This document shows, piece after piece, positions 13,183-24,488 of a stretch of 64,000 nucleotides of DNA (position 1 is its first letter; every line of letters starts with the position of its first letter). The stretch is from contig NC_089436.1 of assembly GCF_026210795.1 (NCBI RefSeq), positions 2,728,001 through 2,792,000 on the forward strand, read 5' to 3'. The notes under the pieces are model-generated. The model did not search any database. It was given only the letters and a program-made list of their open reading frames with translations, and had not been told where the DNA came from. The stretch is from Rhizophagus irregularis (Eukaryota; Glomeromycota; Glomeromycetes; Glomerales; Glomeraceae). A program made the translations under genes and the position numbers.

Positions 13183-13770
13183 AGCGATAGTAGGGATGGC
13201 AACGGTCACGGTCATTAACCGATTATGACCGGTCATGACCGTGACCGATATCGGTCGGTCAAGACTTCTGACCGACCGTTTGACCGATCATTATTAGTCC
13301 GGTTTTTGACGTTTCCGCAACATTTTTATTTAAAAAACGTTGCGAAAACGTTTTTTTATTAATAATTTAACGTTTTTCGCAAACGTTTTTAATTAATTTT
13401 ACAAAAAACGTTGCGAAAACCTTTTTTATTAATAATTTAACGTCTTTCGCAAACGTTTTTAATTAATTTAACAAAAAAACGTTGCGAAAACGTTTTTATT
13501 AATAATTTAATTAAAAAAAAAAACGTTTTCGCAACGTTTTTTAATTATTTTAATAGAAAAAAAAACGGTTTCGCACGTTTTTTTAATTGCCTTAATAAAA
13601 ACGCTGCGAAAATGTTTTTTATAATGATCGGTCAAACCGGTCGGTTAAACGGTCTGTCAAACGGTCAGCCATAGCGATCGGTCAGAACGGTCGGTCGGTC
13701 AAAGGTTCTTGACCGGTTATGACCGACCGATGACCGACCATGACCGACCGTTACCATCCCTAGGCGATAG
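13183..13770. mobile_element. hAT-like MITE with 8-bp target duplication
   Basis: Element at 13191-13762. The termini are TAGGGATGGCAACGGTC and its imperfect inverse ending in CCATCCCTA. They are flanked by 8-bp direct repeats AGCGATAG (13183-13190) and GGCGATAG (13763-13770), differing by one base. The subterminal regions are packed with GACCG/CGGTC motifs in both orientations. The centre (about 13310-13620) holds tandem, partly inverted copies of an AACGTTTTTCGCAAACG-type unit. No ORF. An 8-bp duplication with such termini fits the hAT superfamily. Confidence 0.7.
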
Positions 13771-13885
13771 GTACTCATTAATAGTTGATCGTAATTGTTT
13801 ATTTGAAAATTCTCCATGGTTATTGAAATATAGTGGATGTGGTATAGGGAAAGTGAATGTTTGATCTATTTACCATCAGATGAGG

Positions 13886-15405
13886 CCCTATAAGAAATAT
13901 GTATACGGAAAGGATACGTTTTGTATACATTTTTTGTACGTTTCTATAGATTCCGTATACAAATTCCGTATATTTAATAAGCAATTCATTTTTGAACATT
14001 TTTTAAAAAAACTAATGTATAAGAAATGTATACGGAAAAAATTAATCATGCGGAATGTATACGGAATTTTTAAACTTAATATTTTTAGAAGATAATTTTA
14101 CAAAAATCTCGTATCATAACACGAGATCACATGATTGTTTATTGTTTTGTTATGATACGTTTTTTGTTTTTTATATAAACCCTTACTTTGATCTTCCGAT
14201 CTTCCTTTCTGTCTTTTCTTTCCTTTCTCTTTCTCTTGTCTTATTTTTGTTGTTTTTTCTAAATTTTTCTTCTTTCTTCGTCACCCCCTTTTAAAAATAA
14301 TTTTTTTTTTTCGTACCTCACTTTAAAAAAATTTTTTTTTCGTCACTCTCCTTTGAAAAAAATTTTTTTTTCGTCACTCCCTTAAAAAAAAATTTTTTCT
14401 TTTATTCCCACTCTTCTTTTTTTTTAAAAAATTTCTTCTTTCTATTTCTATTTCCTCTTTATAAAAAATTTTTTATTTTTCTAACTTTGACGTCCTCCCT
14501 TTAAAAAAAAAATTTTTTTTTAACTTTCCTAACTTCGTTACCCCTCTTTTTAAAAAAATGTTTTTTTTGGTTTATTCTTTATTCCCCTTTCTTTTTTATT
14601 TATATTTAATTTCATAGGCCAGCAGATTTTTTTTTGTGAGAATATTCAGTTTCTTTTTTCTTTTTTGTAGATCAGTTTGGGAGTCCTTTTTTTTTTGTAG
14701 GATGATTCAGGATTTTTTTCTTTTTTTAGGTCAGTTCAAATTTTCTTGTTTTTTTTGTAAGTTGGGTTCAGATTCTTTTCTTTTTGTAGGTTGTTTCAGT
14801 TTTGTTGCTTCAGAGTCTTCTTTTTTTGTAAGTCAGTTTTGGATTTATTTTGTTGTTTTGGTTTCTTTTCATTAGACGCCTCATAATTCTTTTCTTTTAT
14901 GTAGGTCAGACATTCTGGAGTTCTCTTTCTTTTTTTGTAGGAATGCTGACCTTTGGTGACTTGGACGATTGCAGATACTATATGGGGGTTTGTTTCCAAT
15001 TTTTTTTTTTTGTTCTTTTAGGTTGTTTGACTCCAAATGAACCTGAACTTATAGATAATTTTGGTTGCAATAGGTGGTTTTAATAAGGAGGGAATTTTCA
15101 TAATGTATTTGTACTTTGTTTATTTATTTAATTTAATAAAGTAAAATTAGATTTATGTAAATACAATTATAGTAAACTGTAATACAAATAGTAAATTCAG
15201 TGACCAAATCGTATAAATTTCGTGATAAAATCAGTGATCAAATCATGTAAATTCCATATAAATCCCGTGCAAATTCCGTATCCAAACCATATTTTTAGTG
15301 ATACGGAATTGTGCATTTTTCCGTATCCTATTATGATACGTTATTTCTAAGGAAAAAAAATCGTATAAAAACTTTATAAAAAACGTATCCAATTTTTTTA
15401 TAGGG
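13886..15405. mobile_element. EnSpm/CACTA-like non-autonomous element (CCCTATA termini)
   Basis: Begins CCCTATAAGAAAT at 13886 and ends ATTTTTTTATAGGG at 15405, flanked by the 3-bp direct repeat AGG on both sides. Subterminal regions carry repeated gtatacggaa/ggatacg motifs in both orientations. The interior is polypyrimidine-rich: about 14285-14580 is a loose tandem of a CGTCACTC...AAAAATTTTTTT unit, and about 14640-14950 is a second array of T-tract plus TAG units. The small frames inside (for example 14055-14294, 14636-14875, 14850-15083) are low-complexity by-products. The superfamily is inferred from terminus and duplication length only. Confidence 0.6.
14640..14950 (+). repeat. tandem array of T-tract/TAG units
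   Basis: Roughly eight copies of a 35-55 bp unit: a long T/C tract followed by GTAG, TTAG or GTAAG, then a short TCAGTTCAG-like spacer. Each copy resembles a 3' splice site. It lies inside the CCCTATA-ended element. Confidence 0.55.
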
Positions 15406-15419
15406 AGGTAGCAAGAATA

Positions 15420-16490
15420 TCTTAACGAGGAAGAAAAAAGGAGACGAGAGGACGAAAAAGAAAATCAAACCATACGAGAGTCTTAATAATATAATTATTA
15501 AAAATAATTATGTTTTAAATACAGTTTATGAGAATAAAGGAAATACAATAGTTGATGATATGGTAGTTGAGAAATTGTGGTTTGGGTTGAATTATTATGT
15601 ACAAATTCGAATTTGTAGTATAAGTTGGGAAAATCTAATTAATTTTCGTGAAAATTTTAATGTTCAGATTTTAGAATTGTAGGTGTAACAAGAATCGAGG
15701 AGTGATTTGAATATACAGTCGTTTTTTTTATAATGAGATTAAATTCGTGACTAATAAGGTGGAGAAATTTAAATCAACAAATTATATGAAAAATATTAAG
15801 GGAGCTATAGTGGGATTAATTTTTTGTCTGATTATTATTCCAGATAATAATAGCGTCAATATAGTTATTAATCATAAGTATATTGCTGTTATTAGACATT
15901 TTTTTGAAGAAAGTAGCTCGAGAAGAAATTAGATTATAAAAATCATACGCTGTTAAAATTTTTGAAGCAGCTGATAAAGGAGAAAAAATCAGCAACTACG
16001 TTCTTGACGGATGAGGGCGAAGATTTTGGTGTCAAAATGGAAGCAATGAGAAAATAATTGTTTGATGATAAATTGTGTCTTAATGGTATAGGTATAATCT
16101 GGAATAGTTTGCTAGTTGACGAATTTAATTTGAAATGAAATAATATTAATAATAGATGGGTATTATAGAAATTGGGCGAAGAATTTATGTAATGAACAAT
16201 GCGGAGTAGATTTATTTGTTACTAGTATGTTTTATAGTATTAATTGGAAGATATCGTTTAAATTAATAATAAACGAAATAGTAATGGATAAATTTATGAC
16301 TAGTGGTGATACGGGAATAAGAGAATTTAAATTAACAAATTTTATGCAAACTTTACATTTTATTCAAAAGAAAGGTATTTGGTATTGACTCAAAAACTTG
16401 TGGTAGATGTCATATGGATGATGGAACATGGGATCATATTTGGAAATGCTCGAAAATCAGCGTATCAGAGTCAGAAGTAAATAGTTAAAA
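15420..16490 (+). pseudogene. decayed LINE reverse-transcriptase protein, C-terminal part
   Basis: Broken frames on the plus strand look like the C-terminal end of a LINE ORF2. An open segment at 15747-15932 contains a hydrophobic GAIVGLIFCLIIIPDN strand typical of an RNase H-like fold. Near 16150-16330 there is a Trp/Lys-rich segment. At about 16396-16446 a CGRCHMDDGTWDHIWKC zinc-knuckle-like motif appears. Stops and frameshifts interrupt every part, so the copy is dead. The assignment rests on pattern recognition; no reverse-transcriptase catalytic motif is left in this fragment. Confidence 0.5.
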
Positions 16491-16621
16491 GGAATTTAAA
16501 GATAATTTATCTTTATTAAACATTTTTAATCGGGACAGTCTAAATTATTAAAGTAAAATAAAAAATATTATACTTTTAATAGAAATAATAGTAATAGTTG
16601 TATCAAAAGTAATTAATTTTT

Positions 16622-16975
16622 ACGGCCCTGCCACAAGGGACTTCCGAAGAAGCGCACTATGCTCCTCCCAAGAAAATTACGCATAGCACCATGCCGTACC
16701 ACAACCAACCGGTCCTATCGTAGGACTGCAGCAGAAACTGGTACCTACGAGCTTACTAAAAGTAAGCGCCTATGCTCCAACCCTCGCATAGTACTATACC
16801 GCTCCAAAAAAAATTCCCAACCAGCCCTACTGTGAGACTGCAGCAAAGCTGGTACTCACAGGCTTACAAAGTGAGCATGCTATGCTCCCACCCATGCATA
16901 GCATCATGCTGCTCCAACTTAAAGTACCCAATAAACTTACCTTTGGCCCTACTCACCCGCACATAGACCCTAATT
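16622..16975. repeat. GC-rich tandem repeat with hairpin-forming units
   Basis: Three imperfect units of about 105-115 bp, clearly richer in G+C than the surroundings. Each unit contains GACTGCAGCA, a GGTACYYAC...RGCTTAC pair, and an inverted CTATGCTCC / GCATAGYA pair that can fold into a hairpin. The first unit is partial. A 64-codon frame at 16772-16966 has no recognised domain and is probably incidental. Confidence 0.55.
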
Positions 16976-17037
16976 AAGAAAATATGAGTAAAAGTGGCAA
17001 ATAATAAATTTGAAAGAAAAACTTAAAAAAAGAAAGT

Positions 17038-17105
17038 TGTAAGCAATTCGTATTGCTATTCAAGCCTGGGACGAGGTTAATGTTGAAATGATTCATTCAT
17101 AACTG
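17038..17105 (+). pseudogene. fragment of pogo/Tigger-type transposase C-terminus
   Basis: One frame reads IRIAIQAWDEVNVEMI and then a stop. It resembles the helix CIKYVARAWENV...TIENCW in the C-terminal exon of the Tigger transposase at 39006-40730. Only about 20 residues remain, so this is a tentative relic. Confidence 0.3.
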
Positions 17106-17550
17106 CTGGTTTCACGCGAAAATCTTCATGATGTAACTGTTGATTTGATAAATAATTCAGAGGATATTCGTTAATGAAAACATGATGCTTACATAAAAAT
17201 TCAGAAAATTCAGTATAAAAAAATCTGTTATAGATACTTTGCCTAATTAAATATTATACCAAATTTAATTTAATCAAGTTCAGTTTTAACGAGGTTATGA
17301 GGTTTTTTTTTCATAGTTTTATAAGGTATTCCGTCCGAGTTCTGATAATAATCAACAAGAATTTTTAAAAAATCCTAAAAAAAATATGCCAAATAGGAGA
17401 TTTTCTAATTATGAACATAAACAAAAAAGCTGAATATGTATGGAATTCACTGCGAAATCATATAAAATCAAGAGAAGATATATCGATAGCAAGAGAAATA
17501 GATAAAGAAGTTGAAAAGGAGTATTGATCTCGCGAATGCATTAATCTCGA

Positions 17551-17835
17551 CCAAAAAAAAGAACTAGAAAGAAAGACCGAAAAAAAGAGAGAAGTCCTAA
17601 AAAGAAAGATTGAAAAAAAGAGAAAAGTCCTAAAAAGAAAGACCAAAAAAAAAGAGTGTGAAGTCCTAAAAAGAAAGACCGAAAAAAAAGAGTGTGAAGT
17701 TCTAAAAAGAAAGACCAAAAAATAGAGAAGAAAGACTGAAAAGTAAAGAAAGACCGAAAAGTAGAAAAGAAAGACCGAAAAGTAGAGAAGAAAGACCGAA
17801 AAATAGAGAAGACCGAAAAATAGAGAAGAGAGAAA
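17551..17835. repeat. purine-rich minisatellite
   Basis: About five units of 33-35 bp (GAAAGACCGAAAAAAAGAG then GAAGTCCTAAAAA) change into about five units of about 21 bp (GAAAGACCGAAAAGTAGAGA). The 86-codon minus-strand frame across it (17458-17718) is a repeat by-product rich in FFSVFLFRTS. Confidence 0.8.
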
Positions 17836-18377
17836 TAGTTTTGTAAAAATAAAAAAAAGGAAGTGAGTCTTTTTATATTTTTTTGTTATCTAATCAGAAT
17901 GACTCATGACTTATTTTGAATGACTCATGTACTTTAAGATCCGATTAAATAAATCAATATAAGCTCAGAAGCTCAGATAGTATATGTAACACATGATTAC
18001 TTTGCCCCGTCTTGATCACACTTATGAGCAGATATTGTTTATTGTTATTATTTTTATAGTACAATGTACGTAATACGAAATAAAATACGTTCATTTACTT
18101 TTTTTAAAAAAAGAAAGCTGATGTCATTTTTAAACAAATACACAAGTTTGGAAAAGTTATTAGTTAACTAGAACGCGTATTTCAACGTATTTCTTAATGA
18201 AAAAAATCGGCATTATTTTGTATGTTCTATTGCTACAAGGATTCCTTGTAATCAGTACACCCTATTAAAAACAGTGTCATGGTTTTTTATTATGTCTTCA
18301 ATATCTCACATTATGCAAGTTTATTCAGTATTAAGAGAATTAACAAGAGGCCTTACCAATTATAAATTATATCGGAT

Positions 18378-18494
18378 ATGGAAGCCAAAAAAAAACAAGC
18401 TAAGATTTTTAAAGTTTGTAACGAATATTTAGATGAATTACGTCCACGAATTTGGTTAGTTCCTTGTGAGGAGGTGATAGAATTTAAGGGTTAG
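18378..18494 (+). pseudogene. small LINE-like coding remnant
   Basis: A 38-codon frame begins MEAKKKQAKIFKVCNEYL and continues with RPRIWLVPCEEVIEF before a stop. Its composition and the W/C-E-E pattern look like a piece of LINE-encoded protein, but no catalytic motif is present. Flanking sequence is non-coding. Confidence 0.3.
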
Positions 18495-20697
18495 ATAGGA
18501 AAGATAAAGGGAGATTGCATAGTGTTAGTAATGCTTCAGATAATAATGGGGAAGGAATAGGAAGTTTAATAATACCAAAAAAAATTTTACTATCATTTTT
18601 TCAGCCGGTATAATAAAATCTCAGTAGGAATTATCACAAAAACAAGTCATATGGTTTTTCGGAAAAACGTTTCTCCAGATACTCCATCAGCGCTCATCTA
18701 AACATGGAGAATGAAATAAAATAATTACGTCTAATAGGATGTCTCCATTTTTATGAATTACTCTGTTCATTTCATTTCAATCTCTTTCATTGTATTCCAG
18801 TCGGTTTAGGCGCATTTTTCTTCTTTCCAATTCCATCCATATAAAAAATTTTATCCGTTATTTCTGTAAAAACTCCGTAAAAATAAGCCTTTCACGGATG
18901 ATATTCACGAAAAATGTAAATAATTCGATAAATTCCGTGATATAAGGTTATTAATTCCGGAAATATGAGCCTTTTATGGAAAAGAGATAGAATATAAAAA
19001 CGGATTGACTTTTTTTACAGGGCATGTATATGTACATTTTCCTTTGTACCGGTACCAATAGTCCTCTAATTCCCATTAGTTTACCTCTGCATTAACTTTT
19101 TCAAGAATTTTTTCATAAAATATATTAACACCATTAAAAATATATGCAAGGAGAATGGGTTGAAGTCGAGTTGCTATTTGAATTATTTCTAGAAGTTGTC
19201 TTTATTATTTTGTACTTTGAGAATGAGTTGTTAAGTAAGTTGAGTTTTTGCCAGCATTAAATTGGAATTATTGATTTTAATGCATTTTAAAGTACTTGTC
19301 AAGATTTGCAGAGTGGAGCTATAGGATCTCGGTTAATCGGTTATAATTAAGATACATATTTTCTTGTAGATAAAACTATTTATTAATAATATCCTGAAGT
19401 TTCTATTTATATTTGGCATTTAGTTTGGTAACAAAATTAATTTTTTTAGCTTTGTATATTAAAATTTCTTTTTTAAATATTTCATTAATATTTTATGAGA
19501 GTAAAAGGAAAAAAATTAACAATTATATAATTAAAAATTTATAATGATAACAATAAAATTTTAATATCGTGCCTTATTATTTTTAACAATTTTTATTCAT
19601 TGTGGTTACATATAATTGGTTGTATTACAACATGGGCTTGGATGGGTCTTGTGGGGCTGTGAAAATATCAGATAAGGAGCAAAACATCTGGAGGTATTAT
19701 GGGAAGTTTTTTTATAGTAACAAATATCTAACAAGTATTATTATTTTTAGAATAGTAATCAAACTACTCTAATGATTTAAAATTCGAACGAACATTTATT
19801 AACCATAAATATCGGTTTGGCTTATCAAAATCACATGTAACCGGCAGCAAATAAATCCGGCTAACATTTTTTGGTGGCGATGCTAAGGTTGTACATAAGA
19901 TAATTTATTTCCAGTCTGTGGCAGACCGAACCGTAACCAATTTTTTTTAATATTTTTTGTTTGGCTAAAACTGAAAAATTTTTTTCCAATATTTTTTATT
20001 TTTTTTCGACTTTCTTTTTCTAATACTGGAATTTTTTTTCACCATTTTTTTACTAATATAGTTTTTTTTTCGGGTTTTTTTTAACTAATTTTTTCAGTTT
20101 TTTTTTTAAAACTGATCTTTTTTTTTAAATTTTTCGTTTCAAAATTTTTTAGTTTTTCTTTTTCGACTTGGTCTTTTTTAAACTGATTTTTTTCCCTTTG
20201 ATAATATATTAAATTTTTTTATATAATTTTTTGAATGATTTTTAGACTTGAATCTAGATCAGAATGACGCTATATTATTACAGTAAGCACCTTTTTTTAT
20301 TAATAATTTTTTCTAATTATTATTTTGCTAATTTTTTTTCATTCTTTTCACCCTTTAAATTTGGATCAGTTGCTGCGATGTTATATTAAGTGTCTTTTAC
20401 TAATTTTTTTAATAATATTTTTTTCTAATTATTTTTTTATATTTTTTTTGTTCTTTTACCTTTTATGTTTGGATCAAAGTTAGTGCTATAATATAATAAA
20501 TATAAATATATAAATTTAGTTAAAATAAATATATTTTTTTACTTAGTAAAAAAGTCTTTAATTCCTACTATCTCGGATTGAATAAAAAAAAAATCTTCCT
20601 ACTTCGAAAAGTGAACGATTTATTTACTATTTATATTATAATATAATTTGACTATTTGCAGTACAATTTGTTATGTGATTTTATATAAATGTAAATA
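18495..20697. other. intergenic, with T-rich low-complexity tract
   Basis: No gene recognised. About 19920-20480 is a T-rich tract with loosely repeated CGACTTTT/AACTGATTTTTTT units. At 18860-19022 there is a segment resembling the right end of the CCCTRTA family (ends TTTTTTTACAGGG), but no matching left end with equal flanks was found. Confidence 0.5.
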
Positions 20698-22774
20698 CAC
20701 AGGCAATCTCGATAAATCGGATCAGTTGGTTCTAGTAAAAATATCCGATATATCAAGACATCCGATATATCGAAAAAATCTCGCCAAACCGGATTTATAT
20801 AAAAATATATGAAAAATCCGAAATACCAAGAAATCACGTGATTTTTCGTTCAAAATTTTCAAAATTTTATTCAAAAATGAATATGATTTTATTATTATAA
20901 AAGAACTATCTGTCATACATTAAAATCAAAATATTCATTTAGTTTACTTTGCCTTTTTTCATTTATATTATCAAAAAAGATCCTTTTTTTCAATTTAATT
21001 AAATTTTTCATTTCTAAATTACCAATTTCTAAATCTTTTTGTTGAATATATTTAATTACATTTTCAATGCTATTTAACGCAACTATTGTAGAGATTCCAT
21101 CTTGCTCCTCTTCCTCTTCAATTTCCCTTTCATTTGTTCCCTTTACAACGTCAACAATTTCTTGTAATGATAATTCCTGTTCAGCAGATGCTCTATTATC
21201 AATATTAATATAGTCATTCACAGCTAAAGGATCTACGAATCCTAACTCATCAATTAATGATTGTAATTCATGTCCAATATTATCTTCTTCATAATCGGAA
21301 TTGTCTGAACATTCAGAATCTTCCATATTATTATTGGGAAGGATCCAGCTTTAGCCCAACTGTTAAGAATTGTTTTTTGAGATACTTTTTTCCAGGCATC
21401 AGCAATTAAATTGATTGAATCAAAAATATCAATTGGGGTGGAATGGGGTCTCCCTCTTCATAAAAATCATAAGCTTGAATACGATTTTGACATAGCAATT
21501 TGCGATATTGTGCTTTTAAACTATAAATAATGCCTTGATCTAATGGTTGAAGAAATGATGTTGTATTTGGTGGTAAAAAATGAACCTTAACATTTGAAAG
21601 ACTATTGATGTTCTCAGATTCATGACATCTAGCATTATCTATTAGTAAAATAATATGCCGATTTTCTCTAAGCATTTTGGAATTTAATCTTTCAAGATAA
21701 TGTTTGAAAATACTTCTTTGCATCTAAGCTTTAGAGTTCCAATAATACCAAACAGGGAGAGATCTTTTTTCAATTCCCTTTAATGCACGTAGTGTTTCAT
21801 ATTTATGAATAAAAACTAAAGGCAATCTTTCATCACCAGAAGCATTACAAGTTGCCAAAATACTAACATGTTCTTTAGGACGTTTTTTACCAAGTACAGG
21901 ATCGTGTGCTATTGTTTTGGATGGTTCTAAACGCCAAAAAAAGAGCAGTTTCATCACAGTTCCAGATATCTTTCAGTTCATATGCTTGAAGAATTTCTCG
22001 TAATTCAGCTCTCATTTGTGGAAGTTCATCAATAGGAGCACTGCCAGCTTCTCCTTTTTTTTTATATGTATGCAAATGCAAATTATTTCTCTGTTTAAAG
22101 TTGCTTAATCATCCTGCAGAAACTGAAAAGTTGGTGATATCAAGTAAGTTAGCACACTCTACTGCTTTTTGTTGGATAATAGGCCCATTTATAGTTAAAT
22201 TTCTTGAAATTTGTTGATCAACCCAATGCTCATTACTTCTTCTAGTTGTGGATAAACACTAGATTTTTCACGAAAATTATTTGCATTTGGTAAAGTGGTA
22301 TCAATGGAAAGCCGATGTTCTGATCTTTTTAAAATATCAGAAACTGTGCTAGTGGAAATTCCATATTGTGCTGCTAATTGAACACCACTAAGTTTTTGAT
22401 CTCTTCATTTTTCGCAGAGTTCTTTCTTTTGAGCTAATGTTAAAGATTTCTTCTTTTTATTATTCGTATCTTTGTTTTCTCTCATGCTAAAGTATAGTTT
22501 GAAAAAAAAAACAGTGAGAAAAATTGTTTGCCTAATTAATAAATGATTGACATAATTATTTCGGACTCCGAAAAAATTAATACGTCATATCAAGATTTTT
22601 TAACTATAGTTGATCTAGAATAAAATCCGATTTACGAAATATTGAGATTTTACTAATATTAAAAGTCCGATATATCAAGACTGTTTTAATATAGATGATT
22701 TGGTTCCAGAAGAAAAATCCGAAATAGTGCCAAATCCGGTTTATCGAGGATCCGATTTATCGAGATTGCCTGTG
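20698..22774 (-). mobile_element. pogo/Tigger-like DNA transposon (decayed)
   Basis: Terminal inverted repeats CACAGGCAATCTCGATAAAT (left) and the matching inverse ending ATCGAGATTGCCTGTG (right), each flanked by TA, give a 2,077-bp element. Subterminal regions repeat CCGATATATC/CGATTTATCG motifs. It contains one broken DDE transposase on the minus strand. TA duplication and transposase type fit the Tc1/mariner-pogo group. Confidence 0.85.
20913..22485 (-). pseudogene. pogo/Tigger DDE transposase, broken
   Basis: Starts at the ATG at 22483-22485 (MRENKDTNNKKKKSLTLAQK) and ends at 20913. In order: an N-terminal psq-like helix-turn-helix (QLAAQYGISTSTVSDILK), a CENP-B-like region with several stops, then the DDE core in pieces: WNCDET (first Asp), IDNARCHE (second) and LDQGIIYS (third). 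An acidic Glu-rich C-terminal segment (20913-21326) closes it. In-frame stops (for example after LCEK and at 21724) and frame changes near 22400, 22200, 21950 and 21400 make it inactive. Unlike the intact relative at 39006-40730, the region after the third Asp (YSLKAQYRKLLCQNRI) reads straight through with no intron. Confidence 0.8.
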
Positions 22775-23799
22775 TATTCGTTCGCCTATAATTAAACAAA
22801 ATTAGAAATAATTAACATTTACAATAAAATTGTTTATATGTTTATTACCAGTATTAAACTGTATTAACCTAATTAAAAAATAATTTTATTATTAATTTTT
22901 TTTTAAATAAATCACCCAATATTATTAAACATGTTTTTTTGTATCATGATTTGATTAGTTAGATTGACATTATTTTTTCTATAACTTTTTTAAATTTCCA
23001 TTTAGATTATGTGTTAACTATAATTGCTATATTTGCAAATCTTATTATTTTTTTTCATTAATACAATGAAAATACCTCGATCTCCTAAATCTATATATTT
23101 GAAACTTTAATAAAGGAAGTCCATCAACCTAATCTAGTTGATAATTAACTTTAACAAAGAGCCTAATGTAGAGCCGAATCATCCATTTTTTTAATGTGTC
23201 ACATGTCAGAAACTATTCATATTTATTACTTTCTTCGTTATTTTCATTATTATAGACATTTTAAAATTTGATGCAACTTTAAAATATAAGAAAATAGACA
23301 AGGTAATCCTATGATTCCGAATATATTACGATATCCAAATTTGGAAAGAAATTTTTTATTTGGATAAAAAAGAAAGAATTTTAAAAATATTTTGTTACTT
23401 TATATTTTCAAGAATCAGTATACAGGAGGCACGTGAAATATAAATGAATAAAAAAAAAGTAGTTAAAATAGAAAAATAATTGCCACTTTTGTTTATAATA
23501 TAAAAAATAAAAAGTTATAGCGTATACAAGTCATTAGACTTATTTTTTTTTATTATTAATAATTTTTAACAAAATAAATATTGGTTCTATCTATATTATA
23601 CTCTATATATTCTATTATTGATTATGGTATGTATATGTATTTACAAACGCATATGCATATGATTCTAAGATTTTAAAAATGATAAATTAAATATTAATAG
23701 TTTTTTAGTCCTTAAAAATTATGTTATCCGCAAAACTATAAAAGTTTATCATAGCGTTTATAACCTTCAAAATGCTGTCTCTAAATAAATAATGTTGAA
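22775..23799. other. intergenic, no gene recognised
   Basis: AT-rich, with A/T homopolymers and no supported coding potential. Confidence 0.5.
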
Positions 23800-23975
23800 T
23801 TGTGCAATGTATAGTTGTCTGCGCCTGATCTATTGCGATGAACAAACAATTTGATCGGCACATTCCGTCCATGATGATTACTAATGTGTAAAAAAATTTA
23901 ACTGCCGTTACTAAACACTTATATTAGTTTAAACCAACTCACTAACTCCGGTGCAAAGCAACGAGCCGCCACTAG
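23800..23975 (+). mobile_element. Helitron-like element, 3' portion
   Basis: Ends in a CCGGTGCAAAGCAACGAG hairpin-like motif, then CTAG at 23972-23975 followed by T, the expected Helitron 3' end. Its inner sequence (ATAGTTGTCTGCGCC, GATCTATTGCGATG, TTACTAATGTG) is the reverse complement of parts of 10904-11336, so it is the same family in the opposite orientation. The 5' end was not located. Confidence 0.5.
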
Positions 23976-24488
23976 TAAATCTATAAAATGAGAATGTTTT
24001 CTTAAAAATAGCTCTTAGATCCTAGTACTTAAATTTAGAGTACATTTTTTCATAAATAAATCAAATCAGATTATTAATGATATTCAAAAAATTTTTCAGC
24101 GAAATTTTTTTGCGATTTACCAAATACTGAAATATAAGTTTTAAGGAGTTCAACTAATATCGAAAAGTAGTAAAGATATTTCAACTTATATGATTTATAA
24201 TGTGGAAGACGATTTAGTTTAATTCGTTTGGTGTCGCTACAATATTGGCTCTGATATATACTGTAATTCATGATAACTGTAGAATTTGGGCAAAGTACAC
24301 GTCTAAATGGACGTCAATCAAAAATAACTCCAATTTTTTTCGTTTTAAATATATAGATCGGCACTGACGTCAACATTATGTAATGACCAAAAAAGGAAAA
24401 GACCTTTCATATATAGTTTGGAGTCCTATTGTACAACATTTTAATTTTAACTTTCTTTTTATTTTTAAGAAAAAAAAAGACGAAAAAT

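Noticed and set aside
18260-19022. A fourth CCCTATT...ACAGGG element
   Set aside because: The candidate ends have unequal flanks (ACA and CAT) and weak terminal similarity.
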